Positions 26,784-36,800 of a stretch of DNA of 64,000 bases are shown piece by piece. Positions within the stretch are counted from its first letter, which is position 1; every line of letters begins with the position of its first letter. This DNA comes from an uncultured Victivallis sp. (lineage in GTDB: Bacteria > Verrucomicrobiota > Lentisphaeria > Victivallales > Victivallaceae), in NCBI GenBank assembly GCA_944389935.1, contig CALXOE010000011.1, positions 1-64,000 on the forward strand, written 5' to 3'. The notes beneath the pieces were generated by a model. That model ran no database searches. It was given only the letters and a program-made list of their open reading frames with translations, and was not told the DNA's origin. The position numbers and the translations under genes were made by a program.

Positions 26784-26898
26784 TGCATCCTCTCCACATT
26801 CTTCCTTGCAAACATAAGTTATAACATACTATGAAAGAGCCGGTTTGTCAACACTTCCATCCGGTTTTCTCGATGACAAAACCGCAATGTTTCCAGAC

Positions 26899-26931
26899 GA
26901 AAAAAGCCCGCCCCGAATCCGGGACGGGCTT
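26899..26931 (-). terminator. Rho-independent terminator of the PFOR gene
   Basis: Twelve-base arms (26904-26915 and 26920-26931, one non-Watson-Crick pair) with an AATC loop; on the minus strand they are followed by a run of T (26899-26903 as A). It lies about 20 bases after the PFOR stop. Confidence 0.85.
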
Positions 26932-26950
26932 GCTTGAGCAATCGCTCGGC

Positions 26951-29900
26951 TTACTTCATGATTTCGCCGAGGTTCTTGTAGAAGGTCATGCGGCGTTTCG
27001 CATCGGCCTCCGCTTTCGCGAGCAGCTCCTCGGCATCGGCCGGAGAGGTCTTGAACAGCGACTTGTAGCGGTTCTCGCTGCGGATGAACTCCTGGAAGCT
27101 CGCGGTGGCCTCCTTCGTCTCCCACTTGAACGGCTGCTCCTCGGCCGGGTTGTAGCGGTAAAGCGGCCAGTAACCCGCTTCGACCGCGCGCTTCGCCTCG
27201 GTCTGGCTCCTGGTCATGTTGATGCCGTGCGCGATACACGGAGCGTAAGCGAGAATGATCGACGGACCATTGTGCGCCTCCGCCTCGCGAATCGCAGTCA
27301 GCGCCTGCTGACGGTTCGCGCCCATCGCGATCGACGCGACGTAGACGTTGCCGTAACTCATGCACATGAAGCCGAGATTCTTCTTGGTCAGACGCTTGCC
27401 GCTGTTCGCGAACAGCGCCACCGCGCCGATCGGCGTCGACTTGGAAGCCTGGCCGCCGGTGTTCGAGTAAACCTCGGTGTCGAGCACGAGGATGTTCACA
27501 TTGCGATTCTGCGCCACGACGTGATCGAGGCCGCCGAAACCGATGTCATACGCCCAGCCGTCACCGCCGAGAATCCAGACCGACTTATCGACGAAGTAGT
27601 CTTTGAGCTCGAGCATCTTCGCGTAAACTTCGCGCTTTTCGCCCTCGGACTTCTCAACCGCGACCTTCAGCAGCTCGCCGAGTTTCTCCTGGTTCGCGAT
27701 CGCCTCGTCGGAGGTGCTCTTCCAGTTCTCGACCGCGTAGTCGAGCGCCGCTTTCATGTCGTCGCAGCAGACGCCGAGTTCACGGATCTTCTCAATGCAG
27801 GACATCAGCTGCCGGCGGTTCGTATCGACCGCGAGACGCATGCCGAAGCCGTATTCCGCATTGTCCTCAAAGAGCGAGTTCGCCCAGGCCGGACCACGGC
27901 CGTCTTTGTCCTTGCAGTACGGCAGCGACGGGAACGAACCGCCGTAGATCGACGAGCAGCCCGTCGCGTTCGCGACGATCATGCGCTTGCCGAAGAGCTG
28001 GCTGACCAGCTTCACATACGGAGTTTCGCCGCAGCCCGCGCAGGCGCCGCTGAACTCGAAGTACGGACGCAGGAACTGCGACCCCTTGACGGTCGTGGCA
28101 TTCGTTCCGCCCATGACGTTGTCCGGCAGCGACAGGAAGAATTCGACATTCGCATCCTGTCCGGCGGCACGCTCGTTCGGCGTGTGAGTCATGACCAGCG
28201 CCTTCTCCTTGGCCGGGCAGGTCTCAACGCAGACTCCGCAGCCCGTGCAGTCCTCAATAAAGACCTGCATACGGAACTTGAGTCCGAGCTCCTTCTTGAC
28301 CGGCGGCTTCGCGTCGACCGTCTCGAACGAGGCCGGAGCACCGGCCAGATCGGCCGGAGCGATCAGCTTCGAGCGGATCGCGGCGTGCGGACACGCCATC
28401 ACGCACTGGTTGCACTGAATGCACTTCGCGGAATCCCATTTCGGAACGCTCGGCGCAATGCCGCGCTTCTCATACTGAGAGGTCGCGGTCGGCATCGAAC
28501 CGTCATAGCTCATCGCCGAAACCGGAATCTCATCGCCTTTCTGGTGGAGAATCGGCTTCATGAGCGTGTTCGCAAACGTACCCATTTCCGGCGTGATCGT
28601 CTCGATCGCCTCAAACGCGGCAACGCCGTCGAGCGAAGCCGGAACTGCGACCTCCTGCAGCATCGCCAGCGCGCGGTCGACGCACATCTGGTTCTGCTTG
28701 ACGACGTCGTCGCCCTTCTTCTTGAACTTCTTCTCGATTCCGGACTTGATGTAGTTGATCGCCTCATCGGCCGGAATGATGTTCGCAAGCTTGAAGAAGC
28801 AGGTCTGCATGATGGTCGAAACATACTTCGCGCTGCCGATCTCGAGCGCGAGCTTGAGAGCGTCGATCGTGTAGACCTTCACATGCTTTTTGACGATCGT
28901 CTCCTGCATGTCGCGGGTGAAGCTCTCGAACACCTTGTCCGCAGGAAGTTCGCTGTTGATGAGGAACGTGCCGCCATCGACGATTCCGGCGAGCATGTCG
29001 TAACGGCCGATGTACGCCGGATTGTGGCAGGCGACGAAGTTCGGCGCGGTGATCGTGTATTCGCTCGTGATCGGCTTGTCACCGAAACGCAGGTGCGAAA
29101 CCGTGATGCCGCCCGACTTCTTCGAGTCGTAGACGAAGTAGGCCTGCACATATTTGTCGGTGTGGTCGCCGATGATCTTCACGGAGTTCTTGTTGGATCC
29201 GACCGTACCGTCGCCGCCGAGACCCCAGAACATGCAGGCGGTCGTGCCGGCCGGCTCCGTGACGATCGTCTCGTCGATCGGCAGCGAAAGCCCGGTCACG
29301 TCGTCGTTGATGCCGACGGTGAAGTTGTGCGTGTTCTTCCCATCCATGTGCTTGTAGATCGCAAGCACCATCGACGGCGTGAACTCCTTGCTCGCGAGGC
29401 CGTAACGTCCGCCGATGACGGTGACGTCGCGATCCGCGAGAGCGGCCTTGACATCGAGGAAGAGCGGCTCGCCGAGGCTGCCGGGCTCCTTGCAGCGGTC
29501 GAGAACCGCGACTTTCTTCGCGCTGGCCGGAATCGCTTTCGCGAAAACGTCGGCGGCGAACGGCCGGAACAGATGGACTTTCAGCAGACCGAGCTTCTGG
29601 CCCTTCGCGTTCAGGTAGCCGATCGCCTCCTCGATGGTCTCGCAGGCGGATCCCATCGCGACGATGACCTTGTCCGCATCAGGCGCGCCGACGTAGTCGA
29701 AGAGGTGATAGCTGCGGCCGGTGACTTCCGCGACCTTGTCCATGTACTTCTGGACGATGCCGGGGAGCTCCTGGTAGCGCTTGTTGGTGGTTTCGCGGCC
29801 CTGGAAGTAGACGTCCGGATTCTGGGCGGCCATCTTCGCATAGGGTTTGTCCGGACGCAGCGCCCGGTCGCGGAAACGCTCGACGTACTTCATGTCGAGC

Positions 29901-30481
29901 ATGGCTTTCATATCGGAGTAGTCGAGCAGCTCGACTTTCTGGAATTCATGCGAGGTGCGGAATCCGTCGAAGAATGCGAGGAACGGAATCTCGCTCTCGA
30001 GCGTCGACAGATGCGCCACGAGCGCAAGGTCGTGCGTCTCCTGGATCGACGCGGCGGAGGTCATCGCATAACCGGTCGCGCGGCAGCTCATCACGTCCGA
30101 GTGGTCGCCGAAGATCGACAGCGACTGCGCCGCAAGCGCGCGCGCCGAAACGTGGAAGACGGTCGGCAGCATCTCGCCGGCGATCTTGTACATGTTCGGA
30201 ATCATGAGCAGCAGCCCCTGGCTGGCCGTGTAGGTCGTGGTCAGGGCGCCGGCCGACAGAGAGCCGTGCACCGCGCCGGCAGCGCCGGCCTCGGACTGCA
30301 TTTCAACGACTTCGAGCTTCTGGCCGAACATGTTCTTCTGGCCCTGGCTGGCCCAGATGTCGGCGTACTCTCCCATCGTCGAGGAAGGGGTGATCGGGTA
30401 GATCGCCGCCACCTCGCTGAATGCGTAGGCAACGTACGACGCCGCGTAGTTCCCGTCGATGGTTTGCATTTTTTTAGCCAT
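26951..30481 (-). CDS. nifJ: Pyruvate:ferredoxin (flavodoxin) oxidoreductase
   Basis: 1176 residues, the single-chain form. Start 30481 is chosen for GGAGGAATC upstream. Domains in order: N-terminal pyrimidine-binding domain (IYPITPSSTMGEYAD), transketolase-C-like domain, gamma domain (HLRFGDKPI near residue 460), two 4Fe-4S motifs (CIQCNQCVMACP and CTGCGVCVETCP, about 685-770), and the C-terminal TPP-binding domain (GACAGCGETPYVKL; ATGCSSIYGGSFPSLPY). It decarboxylates pyruvate to acetyl-CoA, reducing ferredoxin, and is oxygen-sensitive, implying anaerobic life. Transcribed alone and ended by a strong terminator. Confidence 0.97.
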   Translation of the reverse strand: MAKKMQTIDGNYAASYVAYAFSEVAAIYPITPSSTMGEYADIWASQGQKNMFGQKLEVVEMQSEAGAAGAVHGSLSAGALTTTYTASQGLLLMIPNMYKIAGEMLPTVFHVSARALAAQSLSIFGDHSDVMSCRATGYAMTSAASIQETHDLALVAHLSTLESEIPFLAFFDGFRTSHEFQKVELLDYSDMKAMLDMKYVERFRDRALRPDKPYAKMAAQNPDVYFQGRETTNKRYQELPGIVQKYMDKVAEVTGRSYHLFDYVGAPDADKVIVAMGSACETIEEAIGYLNAKGQKLGLLKVHLFRPFAADVFAKAIPASAKKVAVLDRCKEPGSLGEPLFLDVKAALADRDVTVIGGRYGLASKEFTPSMVLAIYKHMDGKNTHNFTVGINDDVTGLSLPIDETIVTEPAGTTACMFWGLGGDGTVGSNKNSVKIIGDHTDKYVQAYFVYDSKKSGGITVSHLRFGDKPITSEYTITAPNFVACHNPAYIGRYDMLAGIVDGGTFLINSELPADKVFESFTRDMQETIVKKHVKVYTIDALKLALEIGSAKYVSTIMQTCFFKLANIIPADEAINYIKSGIEKKFKKKGDDVVKQNQMCVDRALAMLQEVAVPASLDGVAAFEAIETITPEMGTFANTLMKPILHQKGDEIPVSAMSYDGSMPTATSQYEKRGIAPSVPKWDSAKCIQCNQCVMACPHAAIRSKLIAPADLAGAPASFETVDAKPPVKKELGLKFRMQVFIEDCTGCGVCVETCPAKEKALVMTHTPNERAAGQDANVEFFLSLPDNVMGGTNATTVKGSQFLRPYFEFSGACAGCGETPYVKLVSQLFGKRMIVANATGCSSIYGGSFPSLPYCKDKDGRGPAWANSLFEDNAEYGFGMRLAVDTNRRQLMSCIEKIRELGVCCDDMKAALDYAVENWKSTSDEAIANQEKLGELLKVAVEKSEGEKREVYAKMLELKDYFVDKSVWILGGDGWAYDIGFGGLDHVVAQNRNVNILVLDTEVYSNTGGQASKSTPIGAVALFANSGKRLTKKNLGFMCMSYGNVYVASIAMGANRQQALTAIREAEAHNGPSIILAYAPCIAHGINMTRSQTEAKRAVEAGYWPLYRYNPAEEQPFKWETKEATASFQEFIRSENRYKSLFKTSPADAEELLAKAEADAKRRMTFYKNLGEIMK

Positions 30482-30683
30482 GATTCCTCCGTGATTGATT
30501 GGTGAGTAAAAGTTGGCTTCTTCTACAAAACAATAATGGTTGCAACTCCAAAATCCAAATAATACCACAATGTACACCCGTTCGGCCGTTTTTGCAAACC
30601 GTTTCGCGCGATTTTCCGGAGGAATCCTGTCCGGCAGGATGAAGATTTGCCGAAAAATCCATAATGAATCGGCAAAACTCCAT

Positions 30684-30711
30684 TTGGCAAACCCTCTTCC
30701 CGGTTTATATT
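30684..30711 (+). promoter_or_regulatory. Putative sigma-70 promoter of the epimerase gene
   Basis: TTGGCA (30684-30689), 16 bases and TATATT (30706-30711) lie 45 bases before the epimerase ATG in the 275-bp region divergent from PFOR. The rest of this intergenic stretch shows no open frame or repeat. Confidence 0.55.
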
Positions 30712-30756
30712 AGACGGAAAGAACTCAACAACCACATTCACGGGAAAGGCATTATC

Positions 30757-31674
30757 ATGCGCATTCTGATCACCGGGGGAGCCGGATTCATCGGCAGCCA
30801 CATCGCGGAATATTTTCAGGGGCGGGCCGACGTGCGGATTCTGGACAATCTGCGCTCCGGATTCCGGAAGAATCTCGACGGTCTTGAAGTTGAATTCATC
30901 GAGGGCGACATCCGCGACCGCGCCGTCGTGGCGAAAGCGATGAAAGATGTTGACTACGTCTTCCATCTCGCCGCGATGATCAGCGTTCCGGAGTCGATGA
31001 CGAAAATCATCGAATGTATCGACATCAACGACACCGGCATGCTGGTCGTGCTCGAAGAGGCGGCCCGCGCCGGCGTAAAGAAGCTCTGCTTCTCGACTTC
31101 CGCGGCGATTTACGGCGACAATCCGGTCGTGCCGAAAGTCGAGACGATGTTCCCCGAACCGAAGAGCCCTTACGCGATCACGAAGCTCGACGGCGAATAC
31201 TACTGCCGCATGTTCACGGAAACCGGTCGGCTTCAGACCGCCTGTCTGCGCTATTTCAACGTATTCGGCCCGCGCCAGGATCCGAAGAGCGCCTACGCCG
31301 CCGCCGTGCCGATCTTCACGGCGAAAGCGGTCGCGAACGAACCGCTGACCATTTTCGGCGACGGCGAACAGACGCGCGACTTCATCTATGTGAAAGACAT
31401 CGTCGCCGCGAACGCATTCATGGCGACGCACGACTTCACCGGCGTCTACAACATCGCCTACGGCGGCAGAATCACGATCAACGACCTCGCAAAGGAGATC
31501 ATCCGCCTGACCGGGTCAAAGTCCGAGATCGTCTATCTGCCCGAGCGCCCCGGCGACGTGAAGCACTCGATGGCGGCGGTGGACAAACTCAAAGCGACCG
31601 GCTTCAAGCCGTCTTACAGCTTCGCCGAAGGAATGGCCGCCACGGTCGAGTATTTCCGCAGCCTGAAAAAGTAA
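30757..31674 (+). CDS. NAD-dependent sugar-nucleotide epimerase (GalE/WbpP-like)
   Basis: 305 residues. The extended SDR fold has the Rossmann motif ITGGAGFIGSHIAEYF at the N-terminus, the catalytic YxxxK in SPYAITKLDGEYY near residue 146 and a Ser-rich FSTSAAIYG strand before it. RYFNVFGPRQDP and the DGEQTRDFIYVKDI substrate loop place it with UDP-glucose or UDP-N-acetylglucosamine 4-epimerases; the sugar cannot be resolved. GGGAAAGG lies before the ATG. Stand-alone gene probably feeding surface polysaccharide synthesis. Confidence 0.88.
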   Translation: MRILITGGAGFIGSHIAEYFQGRADVRILDNLRSGFRKNLDGLEVEFIEGDIRDRAVVAKAMKDVDYVFHLAAMISVPESMTKIIECIDINDTGMLVVLEEAARAGVKKLCFSTSAAIYGDNPVVPKVETMFPEPKSPYAITKLDGEYYCRMFTETGRLQTACLRYFNVFGPRQDPKSAYAAAVPIFTAKAVANEPLTIFGDGEQTRDFIYVKDIVAANAFMATHDFTGVYNIAYGGRITINDLAKEIIRLTGSKSEIVYLPERPGDVKHSMAAVDKLKATGFKPSYSFAEGMAATVEYFRSLKK

Positions 31675-31689
31675 CCAACCGATTCCTCA

Positions 31690-31860
31690 GCGCCTGCCGC
31701 CGGTCCGTCATGTTCTGTCGGGCCGCGGGAGGCGCGTATCCGCTTCCCCCTCCCCGCTGACCGACGGGCACGCCCGGCCCGGCAGCTCTCCCTGCCAACT
31801 CCCCTCCTCTGCCGCGGCGGGTGTCGCAGCCCGGACTCGCGCCCCGCAAACTCCCCGGAA
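31690..31860 (+). other. Possible relic of a pseudopilin leader, no gene
   Basis: The 318-bp gap between the epimerase and the GntR gene has a very GC-rich first part. Its stretch near 31738-31785 aligns fairly well, by eye over about 40 bases, with the leader coding region of the pseudopilin at about 16680-16722: a shared ATCC-GCT-CCCC-TCCCCGCT core followed by an ACCG segment. No LIELL codons follow. The AT-rich remainder holds the GntR promoter. Confidence 0.3.
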
Positions 31861-31938
31861 AAAAGCGCCCGGACGCCCGGAAAAGTGAGGGAATTCCCCG
31901 GAAAAAACTTTTTTTTCAAGAAAAAATTCGTTTGCCTA

Positions 31939-31967
31939 TTGACATTCGAGGGATTTTCCGGTATAAT
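31939..31967 (+). promoter_or_regulatory. Consensus sigma-70 promoter of the GntR gene
   Basis: TTGACA (31939-31944), a 17-base spacer and TATAAT (31962-31967) match both consensus hexamers exactly, the strongest promoter seen in the window. The ATG follows at 31993, so the leader would be only about 20 bases with no clear Shine-Dalgarno. Confidence 0.85.
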
Positions 31968-31992
31968 TTATCACAAAGCAAATGTATCACGA

Positions 31993-33072
31993 ATGTCTCA
32001 AATCAAAAAAAATATGCAGGAACAGGAATCAAAGACGCGGCTGCGCGAGAGCGTGAAGATCCGGCACTACATCATGAATCTGATCTACCGGCATCCGAAT
32101 GAGAAGATGCTGATTCCGGGGTCGAACGAACTTGCCGCTATGTTCGGGGTCGGTCGCGCGACGGTCACGCGGGTGCTGAAGAATCTCGTGGAAGAGGGAT
32201 TTCTGGAGGGGCATCGCGGAATCGGAACGTTTACGAAGATCCAGAATTTCATCCCGGTACTCGGAGAGATGCCGCCGCTGGTCGGGCTGCTGGCGGGGGA
32301 CGGGAAATACTTCTACTATCCCTACCAGGTCTGGAGTCTCATGGCGAACAGCGGGCTGGCGCTCACGCGAAACGGCTGCAACGTCCGGACGCTGAGTCTG
32401 ACCGGACCGGATGAAGAGTCGCTTTTCGCGGAGATCTCGCACCAGTATCTCGACGGACTCGTCGCCGTGGACATGGGCCCGGAGCGCGCCGAATTGATCC
32501 GGCGTCTGCACGAAGAAGCGGGGCTGAAAGTCATCCTCCAGGTCAACGGGGATCTCGATGCCAGCACCTCCGGTATTGACTGCTTTTGTTTCGATTTCCG
32601 CAAAGCGGGTGTCGAAATCGGCAGGAGACTGATCGCGGAGGGGCGTTCCAAACTTCACTTCATCTTCCTGAATCCGGTGACGACATTCCTGCTGGAGGGA
32701 ATCAACTCCGCCTACGCGGCTGCGGGTAAAAAAGTCGACGTGACGACCTACACGTGGAAAGGCCCTGAGGTTTTCCGGGAAATCTCCGAACGTCTCCGGG
32801 AAGACGTCCCGGACGCACTTTACGCACACGGCGAACATTACAGAACCATCCGCAAATTGTTGAATGAAAGCGGAATCGACCCGATCGGACAGTGCCGGCT
32901 GATCGCGGAAACCCATGCGATCCATTCGGAGTACCAGGGGCTCTGCATCGAGATTCCGTTTGAAGAGACCGGCTTCGCCATCGGAGAGCGGATCGCCCGG
33001 CACTTCCGGGAAAATCAGCTTCCGGCCGAACACAGGAAAATTCCGTTGACGGTTTATCTGAAAGGAATATGA
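31993..33072 (+). CDS. GntR-family regulator with sugar-binding-like domain
   Basis: 359 residues from ATG 31993. An N-terminal GntR winged helix (about 20-85: [40 protein letters not shown] wing) is joined to a C-terminal domain of periplasmic-binding/LacI type ([48 protein letters not shown]). This arrangement is typical of GntR-type sugar regulators. It lies 38 bases before the pseudopilin-glycosidase pair and probably controls it, with an oligosaccharide as effector (inference). Confidence 0.85.
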   Translation: MSQIKKNMQEQESKTRLRESVKIRHYIMNLIYRHPNEKMLIPGSNELAAMFGVGRATVTRVLKNLVEEGFLEGHRGIGTFTKIQNFIPVLGEMPPLVGLLAGDGKYFYYPYQVWSLMANSGLALTRNGCNVRTLSLTGPDEESLFAEISHQYLDGLVAVDMGPERAELIRRLHEEAGLKVILQVNGDLDASTSGIDCFCFDFRKAGVEIGRRLIAEGRSKLHFIFLNPVTTFLLEGINSAYAAAGKKVDVTTYTWKGPEVFREISERLREDVPDALYAHGEHYRTIRKLLNESGIDPIGQCRLIAETHAIHSEYQGLCIEIPFEETGFAIGERIARHFRENQLPAEHRKIPLTVYLKGI

Positions 33073-33110
33073 AACAATCACCCCAAACCCTTATCGCAGG
33101 AGAAAGTGTT

Positions 33111-33821
33111 ATGACAAAGAGACGGCGCAATTTTACATTGATCGAACTTCTGGTCGTGATTGCAATTATCGGAATTCTCGCTTCGATGCTGCTGCCGGCA
33201 TTGAACCAGGCGCGGGAAAGAGCGCGCACGGCGAGCTGCCAGAACAATCTGCACCAGTTCGGGAAGGCATTCGCTTTTTACACGCAGGATTACAACGACT
33301 GGACGCCGTACTGCTCAGACGGGAAGGAGTATTTTCCCCGTCTCTTCCTGAAAAGCGGCTATGTCTCCTGGGAGAATCTGACCTGCCCGTCCGTACCAGT
33401 CACAGGACACTATCAGGGATTGTTCAAAAGCAAATATGACGGTGACATCGCGCTCTGGCAGTGGTGCAATTACGGCCTGAATATCTTCGCCTGCGGCGAC
33501 AATTCGAGCAAAATGAAGATCACCAAAGTCCGGCAGGCTTCACGATTTCTCATATTTGGAGAATCGTACTGGTTTGCTTGGAAAGCCCGTTACTACAAAC
33601 TGTCAAACTGGGCGGAAATAAACTCTTCATGGAACGGCGTCCTCTATCCACAGCATGGGAGAACCGTCAATGTCGTCTACGCCGACGGTCATGTGGTTGG
33701 TCATGTTGGCAGGGCTGACTCAATCACCGGAGCGGAACTGTTCTATGACAAGGCCAGTCCGCTGCGCGCGGCAACCTACGACGACAATGTCTGGACCTGG
33801 GACGGCAAGGCGCAGAACTGA
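33111..33821 (+). CDS. H-X9-DG pseudopilin coupled to a secreted glycosidase
   Basis: 236 residues from ATG 33111 after AGGAG; the longer frame starts inside the regulator's end. A short leader (MTKRRRN) precedes [20 protein letters not shown], with Asn at -1 where Gly is usual. The C-terminal domain contains [14 protein letters not shown] (H-X9-DG). Cys residues in SCQNNL and LTCPSV could form a disulfide. Its stop shares a base with the start of the next gene (TGATG), so the two are strictly co-translated. Likely a secretion-associated pseudopilin for the downstream exported enzyme (inference). Confidence 0.9.
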   Translation: MTKRRRNFTLIELLVVIAIIGILASMLLPALNQARERARTASCQNNLHQFGKAFAFYTQDYNDWTPYCSDGKEYFPRLFLKSGYVSWENLTCPSVPVTGHYQGLFKSKYDGDIALWQWCNYGLNIFACGDNSSKMKITKVRQASRFLIFGESYWFAWKARYYKLSNWAEINSSWNGVLYPQHGRTVNVVYADGHVVGHVGRADSITGAELFYDKASPLRAATYDDNVWTWDGKAQN

Positions 33822-36800
33822 TGAAAATCCTGCAATACATGACACTCCTGCTGACTCTGGCAGGAGCCCTCTCCCACGGAAGTGAACCGCAGCTCTACGT
33901 CGCCAGCGGGGCACAGGCGGAACTGATCCGCCTGCCCGCCGGCAGGAACGGGCAGGAGGGGTTCGGCGTCGTCGTCCGGAAACCCGGCGCGGGAGCCAAT
34001 GCGATCCAGTTGAATTTCATCTCGGATACCAAAGTCAAACCGGGCACCGCCTGCCGGATCGAATTCCGGGCGGCCGGTTCCGTTCCGACGAAAATCACCG
34101 TGCGGGCGATCGGCAACGCACCGCCCTACCCCGCACTCGGCGGCGGGGCGGATAAAACCATCGCCCTGACCCCGCAGTGGCAGCTGTTCCGACTGGATTT
34201 CACCACGTCAGTCGAAGCGAAAACGATCCGGGTTCCGTCGCTGTTTCTCGGCAATGTTCCGGCGGGAAGCACGATCAAAATCGCGGGAGTGAAGTTCCGC
34301 GAATGCGCGAAAGAGGATGTGTTCATCGACCTCGGTTCCGCGGCGAACATGGGGTTCGGAGACGAAGTCGAGGGAGACGGGAAAGGCGGCTGGAGCGATC
34401 AGGGGCCGAACAACGACGCGGCGGGATTCGACTTCCGGAAGAACGAGTTTCTCTCGGTTCCGTTCCGGATTGCCGACCCGGGGAAAAACGGCGGGAAAGC
34501 GGTCATCACGTTCCGTTCCGCCGGACATTTTCCGTCCGGACCGGTCGGGGCGGAGGTGAAATGTGACGCAGAACGCAGTTTTCTCTACGTGCTCCACACG
34601 ATGGCCTGGGAGAATCCGCAGGTCGCGTGGGAGGGGAAAATCCTCCTGCACGGCGAACACGGAACGCAGAAGACCGCCGTCTCCCGCGGCCGCGAACTTG
34701 CGGACATGTGGAATCCGCGCGATCTTCCGAACGGAGCGGTCGCAACGAAGTGGCCGAACGGCAGCGGCGCGAACACGGGACTCTATCTCTCGAAGTTCGA
34801 CATCGATCCCGCGATCGGGAAGATCCGTTCCGTGGAGTTCCGCACTCCCGGCACTGATCCGGTCTGGATCGTCGCGGGCGTCACGCTCTCGGACCGGGAG
34901 TATACGATCCGGAACGAGGCGAAAAATCTGCGCATCGAACCCGGCCGACGGTGGAAAGCGCTCGAACGCACCGCCTCGCCGTGCGTGGTGCCCGGTTCGG
35001 TCCTGGATCTCTCGTTTCTCGTGCCGCGGCGTGCCGACCGCCGGGTCATTGTGAACGCGACGGGACACCTCGCCTACGAGGATGCGCCGGAGACGCCCGC
35101 CCGTTTCTTCGCGACGAGCTCCGCCGAGATCGATCCGGAGCCGATGCGTCCGGGCGGGATCCTCCTCGCCGAAAGCGGATTCGGCAGCAAGGAGGACATC
35201 GATGAATTCGTCCTCGAACTGCGCCGCGGCGGCTGCAACATGTACAAACTGGACATCCCGGCACAGACGATCCGGGTGGAGAACGGCAGAGCGGATCTCG
35301 ATCCGGAGATGCTCGACCGGATCGACTACTTCCTCTTCCGCTGCAAAGAGAACGGCATCTACATCATGCTGAACGCGATGCTCAGCGACTGCGGATACAA
35401 CGGCGTCCGCAGCTGGACCAGCGAAAGCATGAAAAAAGGAGCTGAACTCTTCATGAAGTTCAACATCCTCTTCGATGAATCCGCGCGCGACAACTGGCGG
35501 ATCGGCGTCGGCGCGTTCCTCACGCACCGCAATCCGTACACGGATCTTCCACTCGCGGAAGATCCGCTTCTGGCGGTCGTCACCTGTTTCAACGAGCAGG
35601 AGTTCGCATTCATCCGGGGAGGAGCCGGGCAGAAAAATTACAGCTGGGACAAGGCGCTGCCGGAGTTCCGGAGCTTCCTCGGAGATCCCGATGCGCCGAT
35701 GTTCTCGCGCAAAACATGGGACTCTCCGACCGAAGAGGGCGTCCAGGTCAACCGCTTCATCACGAAGAAATGGCGGGAACTCTACGCCTGGTACAAACAG
35801 GAACTCCGCCAAATGGGATACTGCGGAATCACGACCTTGTGGGACATGACCAAGTCCATGCACTACAACAATCTGCGCACCGGGGCCGACCTCGTCACGA
35901 TGCACACGTATCACGCCCATACCGGCGGAGATCCGCGTCGTCCGTCGCGGCAGAACATGTCCAGCGACCTCGCTTCCGGCGCGACGCAGGCGCGCTACAA
36001 CGCGGGGAGCCGGATCACCGGCAGACCGTTCTTCCTGAACGAGTATGCGACGGTGTTCTGCAACCGCTGCCGGTACGAGGAGAGTTTTTCGTTCGCGGCA
36101 TTCGCGGCGTTTCAGGGGTACGACGGGATCATGCGGCACAACCACACGATCCACTCGAAACGGGGAAATTTCATCTTCACGTGGATGCCGTTCGAGGATC
36201 CGGTCGCCCGCGCCTCGATGACGACGGCGGCGCTGATGTTCGCGCGCGGCGACGTCTCCGAGGGGAAGCGCGGCGTGACGCTGCTCTTCACGGAGCGCGG
36301 GATCGAGGAGGCGCGCGCCTGGAACAAACCCGTGACGGGCGACCTCTCGGCACTCGCCCCGGCGGTCCGCCTCGGAGTTGCGAAAGAGGGCACGCCGCTG
36401 CCGCCCGGAGAGCTGGCGCTGCCGCTGCGGGTCGGCGGGAAACTGCTCTATCGCGAATGGGAGTCGACCGTCGCAGAGGAGTCCACCAGTGACAGCGCGC
36501 GCTTCGCCGAAACGCTCGCACAGCTCCGAAAGCTCGGAATCCTCCCGCCCGGCAACCGCAGCCGCAACCGGAATGTGCTGGAGTCCTCCACCGGAGAGCT
36601 GTTTCTCGATGCGAAACGCTCGTACATGACCATCGATACGGAACGGTTTCAGGGGATGTGCTCGCTCGCGGGCGGACGGGCGGAACTCAAGGCAGCCGTG
36701 CTGGAAAATCTGACGACGCCGGGTTCGCTCTCGCTCGCGGCGATGGACGGCATGCGCCCCGTCGCCGAGGCGAAGCGGCTGCTCGCGGTCTATGTGACGA

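Noticed and set aside
26831..30505. 1224-residue open frame on the plus strand opposite PFOR
   Set aside because: It mirrors the highly codon-biased PFOR gene; Arg/Asp/Leu-rich low-complexity translation, no ribosome site and it crosses the PFOR terminator.
31614..31919. Leftward 101-residue frame beginning MKKKFFPGNS
   Set aside because: Overlaps the end of the epimerase gene in antisense, has no ribosome site and lacks any domain.
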